Part shown: piece after piece, positions 54,289 to 63,751 of the stretch
Numbering within the stretch: position 1 is the stretch's first letter
Layout of the letters: the number at the start of each line of letters is the position of its first letter
Assembly (NCBI RefSeq): GCF_900101545.1
Contig: NZ_FMZU01000017.1
Span: 1-64,000 of the forward strand
DNA length: 64,000 nt
Origin: Variovorax sp. CF079
Lineage (GTDB): Bacteria > Pseudomonadota > Gammaproteobacteria > Burkholderiales > Burkholderiaceae_C
Reading direction: 5' to 3'
The notes under the pieces: model-generated
What the model was told of the DNA's origin: nothing
The model's database searches: none
Seen by the model: only the letters and a program-made list of their open reading frames with translations
Position numbers and translations under genes: made by a program

Positions 54289-55260
54289 ATGGAATTCAAG
54301 GACTACTACCAGGCACTGGGCATCGAACGCGGCGCGTCGGACGACGAGGTCCGCAAGGCCTACCGCAAGCTCGCGCGCAAGTACCACCCCGACGTCAGCA
54401 AGGAACCCGACACCGAGCGGCGCATGCGCGAGATCAACGAGGCCAACGACGTGCTGCGCGACAAGGAAAAGCGCGCCGCCTACGACGCGCTGGCCGACCA
54501 GGTCGCGCAGGGCCGCTACGCCGGCGGCCGCCCCGGCGAGGGCTTCCAGCCGCCGCCGGGCTGGGACGAGGGTTTCGAATTCCATCGCGGCCCGGGCCAG
54601 GGCCCGGCCGACCATGCCGAGTTCAGCGAGTTCTTCTCTTCGCTCTTCGGTGCGGCCGAACGGCGCAGCGCCGAGCGCCGCCACTACCGCGCACGCGGCG
54701 AGGACCACCACGCGGCCATCGAGATCTCGCTCGAAGACGCGCTGCACGGCGCCGAGCGCGAGATCACGCTGCGCTCGCAGGAGATCGACGCCCGGGGCCG
54801 GCCCGAATGGAAGACGCGCACGCTCAGCGTGAAGATTCCCGCCGGCGTTCATCCGGGCCAGTACATCCGGCTCGCCGGCCAGGGCATGCCGGGCCATGGC
54901 GGCGAGCCGGCCGGCGACCTCTACTTCGAGGTGCGCATCGCGCCCCACAAGCTCTACCGCATCGAGGACCGCGACCTCTACATGACGCTGCCCGTGACGC
55001 CGACCGAAGCCGCGCTCGGCGCCCAGGTGAAAGTGCCGACGCCCGCCGGCGGCGTGGTCGAGGTGACCGTGCCGCGCGGCGCGCGCAACGGCCTCAAGCT
55101 GCGGCTCAAGGAACGCGGCCTGCCGGGCAAGCCGCCGGGCCACCTCTACCTGCTGCTGGAGATCGCGCTGCCGCCGGCCGACACCGAGGCCGCGCGCAAG
55201 GCTTACGAGCAACTGGCGCAGGCCGCGCCCTTCGACCCGCGCCGCCATCTCGGAGTGTGA
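54289..55260 (+). CDS. cbpA: DnaJ-like curved-DNA-binding protein CbpA
   Basis: This 323-residue class B J-protein has a J domain at residues 1-70 (YYQALGIERGASDDEVRKAY) with His-Pro-Asp at 33-35 (KYHPDVS), a Gly/Phe-rich linker, and two C-terminal substrate-binding beta domains (IPAGVHPGQYIRLAGQGMPG, GDLYFEVRIAPHKLYRIEDR). There is no zinc finger. CbpA recruits DnaK to clients and binds curved DNA in the nucleoid. It is followed 5 bases later by CbpM, its specific modulator, which supports the CbpA identity over other J-proteins. Confidence 0.92.
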   Translation: MEFKDYYQALGIERGASDDEVRKAYRKLARKYHPDVSKEPDTERRMREINEANDVLRDKEKRAAYDALADQVAQGRYAGGRPGEGFQPPPGWDEGFEFHRGPGQGPADHAEFSEFFSSLFGAAERRSAERRHYRARGEDHHAAIEISLEDALHGAEREITLRSQEIDARGRPEWKTRTLSVKIPAGVHPGQYIRLAGQGMPGHGGEPAGDLYFEVRIAPHKLYRIEDRDLYMTLPVTPTEAALGAQVKVPTPAGGVVEVTVPRGARNGLKLRLKERGLPGKPPGHLYLLLEIALPPADTEAARKAYEQLAQAAPFDPRRHLGV

Positions 55261-55265
55261 CGAAC

Positions 55266-55589
55266 ATGGCTACCCATTCCTTCACTGCCACGATACTGAG
55301 CAGCTCGCACCCGCTCCCCGCGCACGAACTGGCGCATGCCTGCGGCGCCGAGATCGAGTGGGTCGTTCAACTGGTCGAGGTCGGCATCGTCGAGGTGCGC
55401 ACGCCGGCCGAGCGCCCGGAGGACTGGTGCTTCCACAGCGCCGACCTGCAATGCGCGCTGGCCGCGCGCCGGCTCGAGCGCGACTTCGGTGTCGGGCTCG
55501 ACGCCGCGGCGCTGATCCTCGACCTGGAGCACGAGGTGCGCCGGCTGAAGGCGGTGCTGCGCGCCCGGGGACTCGAACGCGAAGCCTGA
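55266..55589 (+). CDS. cbpM: CbpM, modulator of CbpA
   Basis: This 107-residue MerR-related small protein binds the J domain of CbpA and inhibits it. The N-terminal part (ELAHACGAEIEWVVQLVEVG) resembles the MerR winged helix, and LQCALAARRLERDFGVGLDA and LILDLEHEVRRLKAVLRARG make a C-terminal helical pair. The gene order cbpA-cbpM is conserved in proteobacteria. It ends the small chaperone operon. Confidence 0.88.
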   Translation: MATHSFTATILSSSHPLPAHELAHACGAEIEWVVQLVEVGIVEVRTPAERPEDWCFHSADLQCALAARRLERDFGVGLDAAALILDLEHEVRRLKAVLRARGLEREA

Positions 55590-55677
55590 GCGTTTTGCAG
55601 GGCGGCGCATGTCGCCGCAAAATCGTTATTTCACATACCATTCGCCCGCGTTGCCGCGCGGTTCGAAACATCACACC

Positions 55678-58176
55678 ATGCAAAAGACATCCGTTGTCAA
55701 AGGAGTGCGCTTCGACGCTGCCGTGGCGCCACTGGTGTCGCGCATGGAGCTGGTGAACGACCATCGCGAGTCCCTGCAGCGCCTTGCGGACATCTGGGAC
55801 CAGCTGGCGCTGCTCGGGCAGATGAGCGACAGCGGCACCGACATCGCATCCACCGGCGCCCGCTTCCACGAACTCACCGGCGTGCTGCTCGATTCGCTGG
55901 CGCGCAGGCTGCTGCAGGACGCGCTGCGCACCGCGCGCGCCAAGGCCCAGACCGGCATCGACATCCTGGTGCGCAACCTCTATGAGCGCACGGCCGACAT
56001 CGGCTTCCTCGCAACCGACTCGGCGCTGCGCGATGCCATCGCCGGAGGCGCCCAGGTGCGCCAACGGCTGCGCGCCTACGCGACCAAGTACAGCGTCTAT
56101 GACGACGTGATCCTTCTAGGCACGGATGGCGCGGTGCTCGCTCGCCTGGACGAGAGCGTTGCCGCTGCGGCTGCCGACGGCGAGCTCATGCAGGCCGTGC
56201 TGCACTCGGGCGCCCCCTTCGTCGAATCGTTCGGACGCTTCGAACTGCTCGGCGGCCGGCGCGGCCTGCTCTACGGTGCGCCGGTACGGGAGAGCGATGC
56301 CGGCGCCGTGATCGGCGCCCTGTGCCTGTCGTTCCGCTTCGACGACGAGATGCGCGCGATCTTCGCCGCGCTGGCCTCGCGCGACGACGCTTCGGTCGTG
56401 CTTCTGCTGGACGCTGGCCGCACGGTGATCGCCAGCTCCGACGCGCAACAGGTCCCGGTCGGCGCCGTCCTTCCCCGTGCCAATGCGCTGGGCCATGGCC
56501 TGCGCTTCGGGGGCCGCGATTACCTGGCGGCGCAAACGCCGGCAGCGGGCTACCAGGGTTATCGGGGCCCCGGCTGGGATGGCTGCGTCCTGGTGCCCGT
56601 GGATCTGGCCTTTCGCGCCGACATCGCAGGCAGCACGAGCGATGCGGCGCTGTCGAGCCGCGTCGTGGCGGCCAGCCGCCTGTTCGGCGAGGAGCTGCAG
56701 GCCATTCCGGCGCACGCCAAGAGCATCCAGCGCGGGCTCGAACGCCTGGTGTGGAACGGCCAGGTGCGAATCCGCCACGGGCAGGACGGCCATGCCCCCA
56801 ATGCGCACTTCGCCGGCGCGCTGCTGGAGCGCGTGACGCGCACCGGCCAGCGCATCAGCGCGGTGTTCGAGCACGCGATCGGCGACCTGCAGCAGTCGGC
56901 CGTGGCCTCGGTGCTCGAAGAGGTGCGCGCCTGCTCGGCGCTCGGCATCGACATCATGGACCGCAGCTTCTACGAGCGGGCCAACGACTGCCGCTGGTGG
57001 GCCCTGGACAGCAGCTTGCAGCGCGCCGCCCGCGAGCGCGACGCGCGGGCCTGCAGCGAAGCGACGGCGGTGCTGGGCCGCATCAACGGCTTGTACACGG
57101 TCTATTCCCAGTTGCTGCTGCTTGACCCGCAAGGGCGTGTGCTGGCGGCCTCCAACGGCACGCCCGCCACTGCGCCGCTCGTGGCCGCGTGGCTTCCGGC
57201 CGCGCTGGCCTTGCGCGACGAACAGGCCTTCGTGCGCTCGAGCTTCGCCGCCTCGCCGCTCTACGGCGACCGGCACACCTACGTGTTCGCGGCGCCGGTG
57301 CAGGGCGCCGGCGGCAACGCCGGCTGCGTCGCCATCGTGTTCGACAGCGAGCCGCAGATGCAGGCCATGCTGCGCGACGCCCTGCCGGTGGACGCCGAAG
57401 GCCGGCCGATGCCGCAGGCACTGGGCCTCTTCGTCGCACGCGGCGGAGCCGTGGTGGCCAGCACCGGCGGAGCCTGGAAAACCGGCACCACGGCCCCCTT
57501 CGCGGACCGCCTCGCGCAACTTGCGCGCGGCGCCTCCAGCGGCACGGTGCTCGAGATCGATGGCATGCTGTATGCCGCTGGCATCACCATGTCCTGCGGC
57601 TACCGCGAATACGAGAGTGGGGGCACCTGCGGACCGGACGACGTGGCTTGCGTGATCCTCATTGCCCTCTGCGAACGTGCGGCCCAGGATGGCGCGACAG
57701 CGTTGGAACCCTTCGATCCGCCGGCGGGTTCGCTCCCCGGCACGGACCGCGTCGCCATCGCCAGCGCGCTCGTCGGCGACCAATGGCTGGGGCTTCCGGC
57801 CTCACAGGTGATCGAGGCCGTGGTGGTGCCGCAGGTCGCATCGGTGAGCGGCGTTGCCGCCGGCACGACAGGCATCGCGATACACGATGGCCAGGCGCTT
57901 GCCGTGGTCGATCTGCAACGGCGGCGCGGCCTGCCCTCGACGGCTTCGGGCGCCGACCGCCTGCTCGTGGTGTGCAAGACGGATTCGGGCCAGCGATTCG
58001 CGCTGCGGGTCGACGAAGTCGGCACGGTGTTCGACGCGCAGCGATCGGCCCTGCAGGATCTGCCAGCCGCGCTGGCGGCGCATGATCCGCTCGCGACCGC
58101 GGTCGTGCGCGGGGGCAACCCCTCGGATCAGCGCATGCTGACCATCATCTCGGTCGACAAGCTGATTTCGAAGTAG
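55678..58176 (+). CDS. CheW-like protein fused to double sensor-like domains
   Basis: This 832-residue protein has no signal peptide or membrane helix that I can find. Residues 60-400 and 410-680 look like repeated sensor modules: each starts with a conserved LxR-x-FYERTxDxxFLA-type segment (ILVRNLYERTADIGFLATDS and IMDRSFYERANDCRWWALDS), then a PAS/Cache-like strand set (YSVYDDVILLGTDGAVLARL, YTVYSQLLLLDPQGRVLAAS). Residues 690-830 resemble a CheW scaffold domain (VALVGDQWLGLPASQVIEAV-like, with RFALRVDEVGTVFDAQRSAL). It may couple a cytoplasmic signal to the CheA kinase. No che genes are nearby. The domain reading is by eye. Confidence 0.65.
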   Translation: MQKTSVVKGVRFDAAVAPLVSRMELVNDHRESLQRLADIWDQLALLGQMSDSGTDIASTGARFHELTGVLLDSLARRLLQDALRTARAKAQTGIDILVRNLYERTADIGFLATDSALRDAIAGGAQVRQRLRAYATKYSVYDDVILLGTDGAVLARLDESVAAAAADGELMQAVLHSGAPFVESFGRFELLGGRRGLLYGAPVRESDAGAVIGALCLSFRFDDEMRAIFAALASRDDASVVLLLDAGRTVIASSDAQQVPVGAVLPRANALGHGLRFGGRDYLAAQTPAAGYQGYRGPGWDGCVLVPVDLAFRADIAGSTSDAALSSRVVAASRLFGEELQAIPAHAKSIQRGLERLVWNGQVRIRHGQDGHAPNAHFAGALLERVTRTGQRISAVFEHAIGDLQQSAVASVLEEVRACSALGIDIMDRSFYERANDCRWWALDSSLQRAARERDARACSEATAVLGRINGLYTVYSQLLLLDPQGRVLAASNGTPATAPLVAAWLPAALALRDEQAFVRSSFAASPLYGDRHTYVFAAPVQGAGGNAGCVAIVFDSEPQMQAMLRDALPVDAEGRPMPQALGLFVARGGAVVASTGGAWKTGTTAPFADRLAQLARGASSGTVLEIDGMLYAAGITMSCGYREYESGGTCGPDDVACVILIALCERAAQDGATALEPFDPPAGSLPGTDRVAIASALVGDQWLGLPASQVIEAVVVPQVASVSGVAAGTTGIAIHDGQALAVVDLQRRRGLPSTASGADRLLVVCKTDSGQRFALRVDEVGTVFDAQRSALQDLPAALAAHDPLATAVVRGGNPSDQRMLTIISVDKLISK

Positions 58177-58261
58177 GAGGCGGCTGGCAGACAGCGGCCG
58201 ACGGTCGTGCAGACTCCTAGGGCCTGTTAACCGTAGCATTCCGGCTTCGAAGGAGTTCCCC

Positions 58262-58987
58262 ATGTCCGTGGTCTGCGCCGCCTGCAAGACCGAGAACCGC
58301 GCCAATGCCATGTTCTGCCGCGGCTGCGCGGCCAAGCTGCCCGGCTTTGCCGCCACCGGGCCGTCCGCGCTCGAAGGCATGAAGCCGGTGCGGACGGCGC
58401 CCGCACCGGCGCAGGCCCCGGGCCCGACGCCCGGCATGCTGCCGATCGAGACGCGCGCCTTCTGGATCCGCTTTGCGGTGTTGTCGATCGTGATCACCGC
58501 CTGCTTCGGCAGCTGGGTGGCCTATGTGACGCGCAAGCCGCCGGCACCCGCGCCCGCTGCCGTAGCGGCCGCTCCAGCGGCGCGCGCGGCACCGGTGCGC
58601 GCATCGGCGCCTCCGGCGGCGCCGCTCGATCGCGTGCCCATGGTGCCGTCCGTGCCGGTGCGGACCGTGGAAACGCTCGGCCCGGCCGAGACGATCGTGG
58701 AGCCGGGCCCCGTGCGCTCGGAGCCGGAACGCCCCATCGCCTCCTACCAGCCCACCGTCCCGGTCGAGCGGACGGTTCCGCCCCGAAAGATCGTGGCCCG
58801 CAACGACGGCAACGGCGGCAACGGCGCTGCCGATCCGCGGCCCGGCTGCGCGCACCTCAACTTCATCGCCGCGGCCCGTTGCGAGGCGGCGCAATGCGCC
58901 AAGAGTCCGTTCAACCACCACCCGCATTGCAATGCGGTGCGAGAGCAGACGCGGCGCGACATCGCACGGCGCAACCCGAGCTTCTGA
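58262..58987 (+). CDS. Zinc-ribbon single-span membrane protein
   Basis: This 241-residue protein starts with a four-Cys zinc ribbon (Cys5, Cys8, Cys19, Cys22; VCAACKTENRANAMFCRGC). One membrane helix lies at about residues 71-89, then a long Pro/Ala/Val-rich periplasmic linker, and a Cys/His-rich end (CAHLNFIAAARCEAAQCAKS). The layout suggests a small envelope adaptor. A paralogue starts at 63752 with the same first five residues and ribosome-site context (AAGGAGTTCCCC). Function unknown. It is convergent with the M20 peptidase gene. Confidence 0.82.
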   Translation: MSVVCAACKTENRANAMFCRGCAAKLPGFAATGPSALEGMKPVRTAPAPAQAPGPTPGMLPIETRAFWIRFAVLSIVITACFGSWVAYVTRKPPAPAPAAVAAAPAARAAPVRASAPPAAPLDRVPMVPSVPVRTVETLGPAETIVEPGPVRSEPERPIASYQPTVPVERTVPPRKIVARNDGNGGNGAADPRPGCAHLNFIAAARCEAAQCAKSPFNHHPHCNAVREQTRRDIARRNPSF

Positions 58988-58990
58988 GCC

Positions 58991-60715
58991 CTACTGCATC
59001 TGCCCCAGGTTGCCGATGCGCACCAGCATCTCGGTGAACATCTGCATGTCGGCATCGAGGTCGGCGACTTCCTTGAACTCCTTGGCGTTGTGCGCGGTGT
59101 ACTTCTTGCCCGGCATGGCCGGGCCGAAGTTGATCGCGTTGGGCATCAGCTTGGCGGTGGTGCTGCCGGCCGTGGGCACCGGCTTGGCTTCGAGGCCGGT
59201 GGTGTCGCCGAAGATGTTGAGCAGCGTGGACAGCCACGCGCCCTTGGGGTCGCGCGCCATCCAGTCGCCCTGCTGGTAGTCGATCTCGACCTTGGCCTGG
59301 CTCTCGGCTGCCCAGCCCTTGACCCTGGCCGTGACGGCCTGAGTCAGCTTCTCGGGCGTGTTGCCGCGCGGCATGCGCACGTTGGCCGTGACTTCGAGCT
59401 TGCCGTCCTTCTCGCGGATCAGGTTGGGCGACATGGTGAGCGGTCCCATGAAATCGTCCTTGTAGCCCACGCCCATCTTCTCGCCGAGATAGTCGGTGCC
59501 GTAGAGCGCGTTCAGGTACTTGACGGCCTTCGCATGGTGGTTGTCGTCCAGCGCCACGCCGGACTCCTGCAGGAAGAGCGCAAGGCGCGGGAGGGGATTG
59601 ACGCCCTCCTCCGGCCGCGAGCCATGGGCCGAGACGCCGACGACCTTGATCTCGATGCTGTCGGCACTTTTCGCGATGTCGATGCCGAACTTGCCGCCCT
59701 GGCCTTCGTACTTCTGGATGAAGGCGGCCTTCGCGCCTTCCAACTGCGACGCGGCCCGCGCGAGATCGCCAGCCTTGAGCGTGGCGGTGGCGTTCTGCGG
59801 CACCGCGTTGGCGGCCGCTGCGCCGGCCATCGCGGTGATGGCGGTGCGCTTGCCGTCCGATGCTTCGACCGGAAAGAACACCTTGAGGGCGCCCGATCCC
59901 TTCTCCGCCACCACCGCCGGGTACTTGCTGTCGAGCACGATGTTGTACTCGGGCAGCGACGTTTTCTCGCGGTAGTACTTCATGGCGTCGCCGCCGGTTT
60001 CCTCGGTGGTCTCGATCATGAGGCGGATCGTGCGGTCCAGCGGCAGGCCGCTCTCCTTCACCGTTTTCATTGCATAGAGCACGGCCGCGATCGAGCCCTT
60101 GTCGTCGATGGTGCCGCGGCCGTAGAGGTAGTCGCCCACGCGCGTGAGCTTGAAGGGGTCGAGCCGGGTGCCGTCGTCCAGCACCCATTCCGCGAGCACC
60201 GCGGGCACCACGTCGGCATGGGTGAGGATGCCGAACTCCTCCTTGCCGCGGCCCGGCAGCTTGACCTCGAAGATCCGGTTGTCGACGTTGCGGTATTGCA
60301 GGCCGAAGTCACCCGCCATCTTCTCGACCAGCTGGCCGAACTCGATGATCGCCTTGTTCTCGTGCGGCGGCACGCGGTCGATGCGCACGGTGGGAATCGC
60401 CACCATGGTCTCCATGCTCGCGATCACGGCCTTCTGGTTGTGCAGGCGGTTGTAGAGACCGAGCAGGCGGGCGATGTTGACCAGGTCGTCGCCGGCCAGC
60501 GGCGCCTTCTTCTCGTAGGCCGCGACGCTGGCCTTGAGCTTCGGCTGGGTCTTGGCGGCCTGCGCGAGGAAGGCGCGGAAGCTCGGCGACGACTTGGCCT
60601 GCTGGGCTGCGGCCAACTGGTCGAGCTCGGGTTTCTTGAGAGTGTCTGCTTGCGCCGGCAGGCCGAGCGCGAGGGCCAGGCCCAGGGACAGGATGGACAA
60701 GGAGAGATGCTTCAT
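58991..60715 (-). CDS. M20 family dipeptidase, exported
   Basis: This 574-residue zinc peptidase has a signal peptide (ILSLGLALALGLPAQA, cut near residue 23). Metal and catalytic residues of the PepV-like group are in ILTHADVVPA (His, Asp), YGRGTIDDKGSIAAV (Asp), IETTEETGGD (Glu-Glu), IVLDSKYPAV (Asp) and the C-terminal YTAHNAKEF (His). It would cleave dipeptides in the periplasm, releasing amino acids for uptake. The length is long for the family but matches exported proteobacterial forms. Transcribed alone; a GGGAGT-like ribosome site precedes the ATG. Confidence 0.9.
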   Translation of the reverse strand: MKHLSLSILSLGLALALGLPAQADTLKKPELDQLAAAQQAKSSPSFRAFLAQAAKTQPKLKASVAAYEKKAPLAGDDLVNIARLLGLYNRLHNQKAVIASMETMVAIPTVRIDRVPPHENKAIIEFGQLVEKMAGDFGLQYRNVDNRIFEVKLPGRGKEEFGILTHADVVPAVLAEWVLDDGTRLDPFKLTRVGDYLYGRGTIDDKGSIAAVLYAMKTVKESGLPLDRTIRLMIETTEETGGDAMKYYREKTSLPEYNIVLDSKYPAVVAEKGSGALKVFFPVEASDGKRTAITAMAGAAAANAVPQNATATLKAGDLARAASQLEGAKAAFIQKYEGQGGKFGIDIAKSADSIEIKVVGVSAHGSRPEEGVNPLPRLALFLQESGVALDDNHHAKAVKYLNALYGTDYLGEKMGVGYKDDFMGPLTMSPNLIREKDGKLEVTANVRMPRGNTPEKLTQAVTARVKGWAAESQAKVEIDYQQGDWMARDPKGAWLSTLLNIFGDTTGLEAKPVPTAGSTTAKLMPNAINFGPAMPGKKYTAHNAKEFKEVADLDADMQMFTEMLVRIGNLGQMQ

Positions 60716-60844
60716 GGGTGACTCCCGGGGAGGGGAAATTCGCTTGGGAGCGGCGAGTCTACAAAGCGCAGTCCGCCCACGTGGTCAACATCTCCATGCA
60801 GAAGGCTTTGCGCAGGATGGTGGTTGTCGGCGCCCGGCCGGACT

Positions 60845-60856
60845 CCGAATATTCGG
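60845..60856. promoter_or_regulatory. Perfect 12-bp palindrome between M20 and GYD genes
   Basis: CCGAATATTCGG is a perfect palindrome in the 245-base gap between the divergent M20 dipeptidase and GYD genes. It may be an operator, but no regulator is encoded beside it. The rest of the gap shows no gene. Confidence 0.35.
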
Positions 60857-60960
60857 GTTCACATGAATGAAATGTCTATCCGTCACCCAGTCGACGGGAC
60901 TAGACTTTCCATGCTCGCGCATCGCGAGCGGCACGGAACGCTGGAAGGAGGGTTGTGGCC

Positions 60961-61287
60961 ATGGCTTTCTATCTGACGCGCTTCAGCTACACGCCGGAAA
61001 CCTGGGCTCGATTGACGAAGAAACCCGAAGACCGTCGCGAAGCTGCACGCAAGTACATCGAGTCGGTCGGCGGGAAGCTGCACGGCTTCTGGTACGCGTT
61101 CGGCACCTACGACGGCTATAACCTCTGGGAGGCGCCTGACAACGTCTCGATGGCCGCAGTCGCGATTGCCCTAGGTGCAGGCGGCGCGCTGTCGAAAGTC
61201 GAGACGACGCCGCTGCTCACCGTCGAGGAGACCCTGGACGCCCTCGGCCGTGCGCAGGCGGTCGGCTACCGGCCGCCCGGCGCGTAG
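60961..61287 (+). CDS. GYD domain protein
   Basis: This 108-residue protein has the ferredoxin-like GYD fold: YLTRFSYTPETWARLTKKPE at the start, GKLHGFWYAFGTYDGYNLWE with the central Gly-x-Tyr-Asp, then VSMAAVAIALGAGGALSKVE and a C-terminal TTPLLTVEET. These small proteins are usually dimers of unknown role, sometimes near oxidoreductases. A GGAAGGAGGG ribosome site precedes the ATG. A tetratricopeptide gene converges on it with a 9-base gap. Confidence 0.88.
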   Translation: MAFYLTRFSYTPETWARLTKKPEDRREAARKYIESVGGKLHGFWYAFGTYDGYNLWEAPDNVSMAAVAIALGAGGALSKVETTPLLTVEETLDALGRAQAVGYRPPGA

Positions 61288-61296
61288 TTGTCGATG

Positions 61297-62847
61297 TCAG
61301 ATCGGCGACAGACCAGGTCCGTAGCGATCCAGCTTGAGGGCTTGCATGAGCGTCACAAAGCGTGGCTCCGAGCGCAGGCCCGTCCAGTGGGCATCGCCTT
61401 TCAGAAACACCATTCGAGTGTCTCGCAGCACCAACCCCTGTTCCAGTGCAGTGAGAGCCGACCCGACTTCACCCAGCGCCGCATGCAACGATGCAATTGA
61501 AGTCGGGGTGACGTAGCGCGACTTCGATGCGGTCAAGAGCTGGTTCAGGATCGATCGAGCCTCTTCGGTTTCTCCAAGGCGCGCCAATCGCACGCCCAGC
61601 ACCGACCAGGACCGGGTGGTGGCATCGGACAGCGCCACCGCGCGCCGGATCGAGGCAATGCCTTGTTCCGGTCGCGCATCGGACATGTGCATCAAGCCCG
61701 CTGCGAGATGGGTAAGCCAGAGATCCGGAGAAATATCGAGCGAGCGGTTCAGCCGAATTCGGGCTTCTTCTCGTTGACCGTTTGCCAGCAAAAGGCTTGC
61801 TTCCACGGTGTTGTAGACCGGGGACATCGGGTCGAGTGATCGCGCTGTCCGCAAATGGACAAACCCGTCGGCGAGGCGGCCTTGGCTCAGGAGCAGCAGT
61901 GCCAGGCCCCAGTGCGCAGTGGCCGTGTTCGGGTTGATGGTCAACCCGCGACGAAATGCATGCTCGGCGCCCACCCAGTCGAAGTCGAACCAGAAGCGGC
62001 TGAAGCCGTGACCCGCGTGAGCCTCCGCCAGATTGGGGACCAGCGCGAGCGCATGCTTCAAGGCAGCGTTCGCCGGCTCGAACACCTCGGCAGCCAAACC
62101 ATCGGAATTCCACAGCTTGCGCCGATGGACCTGGGCCAGTTCCACCCACGCCATCGCATATGCAGGATCGACGCTGAGCGCCTGATTGAGCAACGCCACG
62201 CCCTTGTCGACTTCATCGGCCCGGCCTCCCTGCGCCCGCCATCGCGCGGCCAGACAGAGCTGGTAGGCGTCCATGTCGCGCGTGCCACCGATGTCCGCAA
62301 GCCGCGCAGGGGTACCCAGCCCCACGCGCAGCACGGGCAGCAATGCCTGCGTCACCAGATTCGAGATCTGATCCTGCACGTCGAATACGCTCGTGAACTT
62401 CTCGTCGAACCCGCCGCTCCAGGCGGCGACACCATCGGCGGCATGCAGCAGGCGGGCCGTGGCACGCACCAGATCGCCGCGTCGCTGCAGCGATCCATCG
62501 ACGATCCAAGTCACTTCGAGTTCCCTTGCGGCACGCACCGGGTCTTGCATGGGACCGGCGTAGCGCTGCACCGAGCCGGTCGAGCGCACAACCAGCCCGG
62601 GTACCGTGGATAGCCTGGCGATCAAACTGTCTGCCATTCCGACTTCAAGCAGCTCGTCCCGGCTTTCTGTCGCCAGTGGCTTGAAGGGCAGTACAGCAAG
62701 GGTGGCCGTTGATTGCCCGGCCGGCGGGCGACTCCGGATCCACCAGCCCGCAGCTCCCAATGCTGCAGCCTGCGGCGGTGGGGAAGGCGGTTTCGGAAAC
62801 GCCTTCGCTGCCGGTGAACGCAGTCCGAACAGCGCACCGGACCCCAT
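61297..62847 (-). pseudogene. 5'-truncated winged-helix/TPR regulator, C-terminal part
   Basis: The frame is open for over 500 residues and carries the FlgO/TolB-like segment LAVLPFKPLATESRDELLEV, then TPR repeats (e.g. AHAGHGFSRFWFDFDWVGAE, TATAHWGLALLLLSQGRLAD) and the family's C-terminus LRSEPRFVTLMQALKLDRYG. Intact relatives begin with a winged-helix DNA-binding domain and a membrane helix. Here only AALGAAGWWI of that helix remains, and the upstream sequence reads antisense into another gene fragment. It therefore looks 5'-deleted. If expressed from ATG 62847, a cytoplasmic TPR protein would result. Confidence 0.7.
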
Positions 62848-63223
62848 CGTCGGAGTGTGGGAGTCAACGGCCACCGGCAAGGACTGCAACACCGGCGCAG
62901 TGCTTGCCGGCTTCAAGGGATTGGCCGTGTTCAATAGCGCAGCCACGGCGTCGTTCGACAATTCCCGCCCTCCTACCTCTCAGGGCTCTGCGTTCGGAAC
63001 ATGGAAGCGCGAGGCCGGCGACAACTACAGCTTGACACTGGTGTTCATGCGCTTCAATCCCGACGGCACGCTCGCCGGCACGCAAAAGGCAAAGGTAGTT
63101 CGTACCCTGTCAGCAGATGGCAACAGCTACACAGGCACAGTGGCCGGTCAGATCATCGACACCGCGGGCAATGTGATCTCGTCATACTGCGCAACAGATG
63201 CAGGTTCGCGCGTGAGTTGGTGA
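62840..63223 (+). pseudogene. 5'-truncated secreted hypothetical protein fragment
   Basis: The frame encodes DPIVGVWESTATGKDCNTGA, GFKGLAVFNSAATASFDNSR, then GTWKREAGDNYSLTLVFMRF and NPDGTLAGTQKAKVVRTLSA, a beta-rich exported protein of unknown function. Homologous proteins would have a signal peptide and start codon before Asp-Pro-Ile. Here the upstream sequence instead belongs to the TPR gene on the other strand. The gene therefore lost its 5' end at about 62771-62840. It ends normally with TGA at 63221. Confidence 0.65.
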
Positions 63224-63272
63224 TCTCCGCCGGAAGGTCCTATCGAACCCGCCACAGAAAAGGAAGAAACAC

Positions 63273-63653
63273 ATGCCCAGCGCCGAAACACTGGAACGCT
63301 TCATCGCCCGCGTCGAAGAGAACGCACATGCCGAAGCCGTCGAGGAGTTCTACGCCCCGAATGCCTCGTTGCAGGAGAACCAGGAAGCGCCGCGCGTCGG
63401 CCGCGACGCGGCCGTGGCACGCGAACGCGCCATGCTGGCCAAGGCCTCGTCGATCTCCTCGACCTGCGTGCGCCCGGTGTTCGTGAACGGCGACCGCGTC
63501 GTCATCCGCTGGATCTTCCACTTCGAGTGGAAGGACGGCACGGCCACGCACATGGAGGAACTCGCCTACCAGCGCTGGGAGGGCGAACGCATCGCCGAGG
63601 AGACCTTCTTCTACGACCCGGCGCAGCGCGTGCCCGTCAAGTCGAAACACTAA
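63273..63653 (+). CDS. SnoaL/NTF2-like family protein
   Basis: This 126-residue protein has the NTF2-like fold: an N-terminal helix (SAETLERFIARVEENAHAEA), VEEFYAPNASLQENQEAPRV, then strands GDRVVIRWIFHFEWKDGTAT and MEELAYQRWEGERIAEETFF. It resembles polyketide-cyclase/SnoaL-like proteins often found as single genes. A pocket with Tyr, Glu and Trp residues is apparent, but no reaction can be named. An AAGGAAG ribosome site precedes the ATG. It stands alone. Confidence 0.85.
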   Translation: MPSAETLERFIARVEENAHAEAVEEFYAPNASLQENQEAPRVGRDAAVARERAMLAKASSISSTCVRPVFVNGDRVVIRWIFHFEWKDGTATHMEELAYQRWEGERIAEETFFYDPAQRVPVKSKH

Positions 63654-63751
63654 TGCCCAAGTTCCTGCGCAGCGCGTAGGAAGCTGCCGACAGACATGCG
63701 GCAGTCTCTATGGAAAGTGGGGAACCTTGGTTCAATTCAAGGAGTTCCCCC

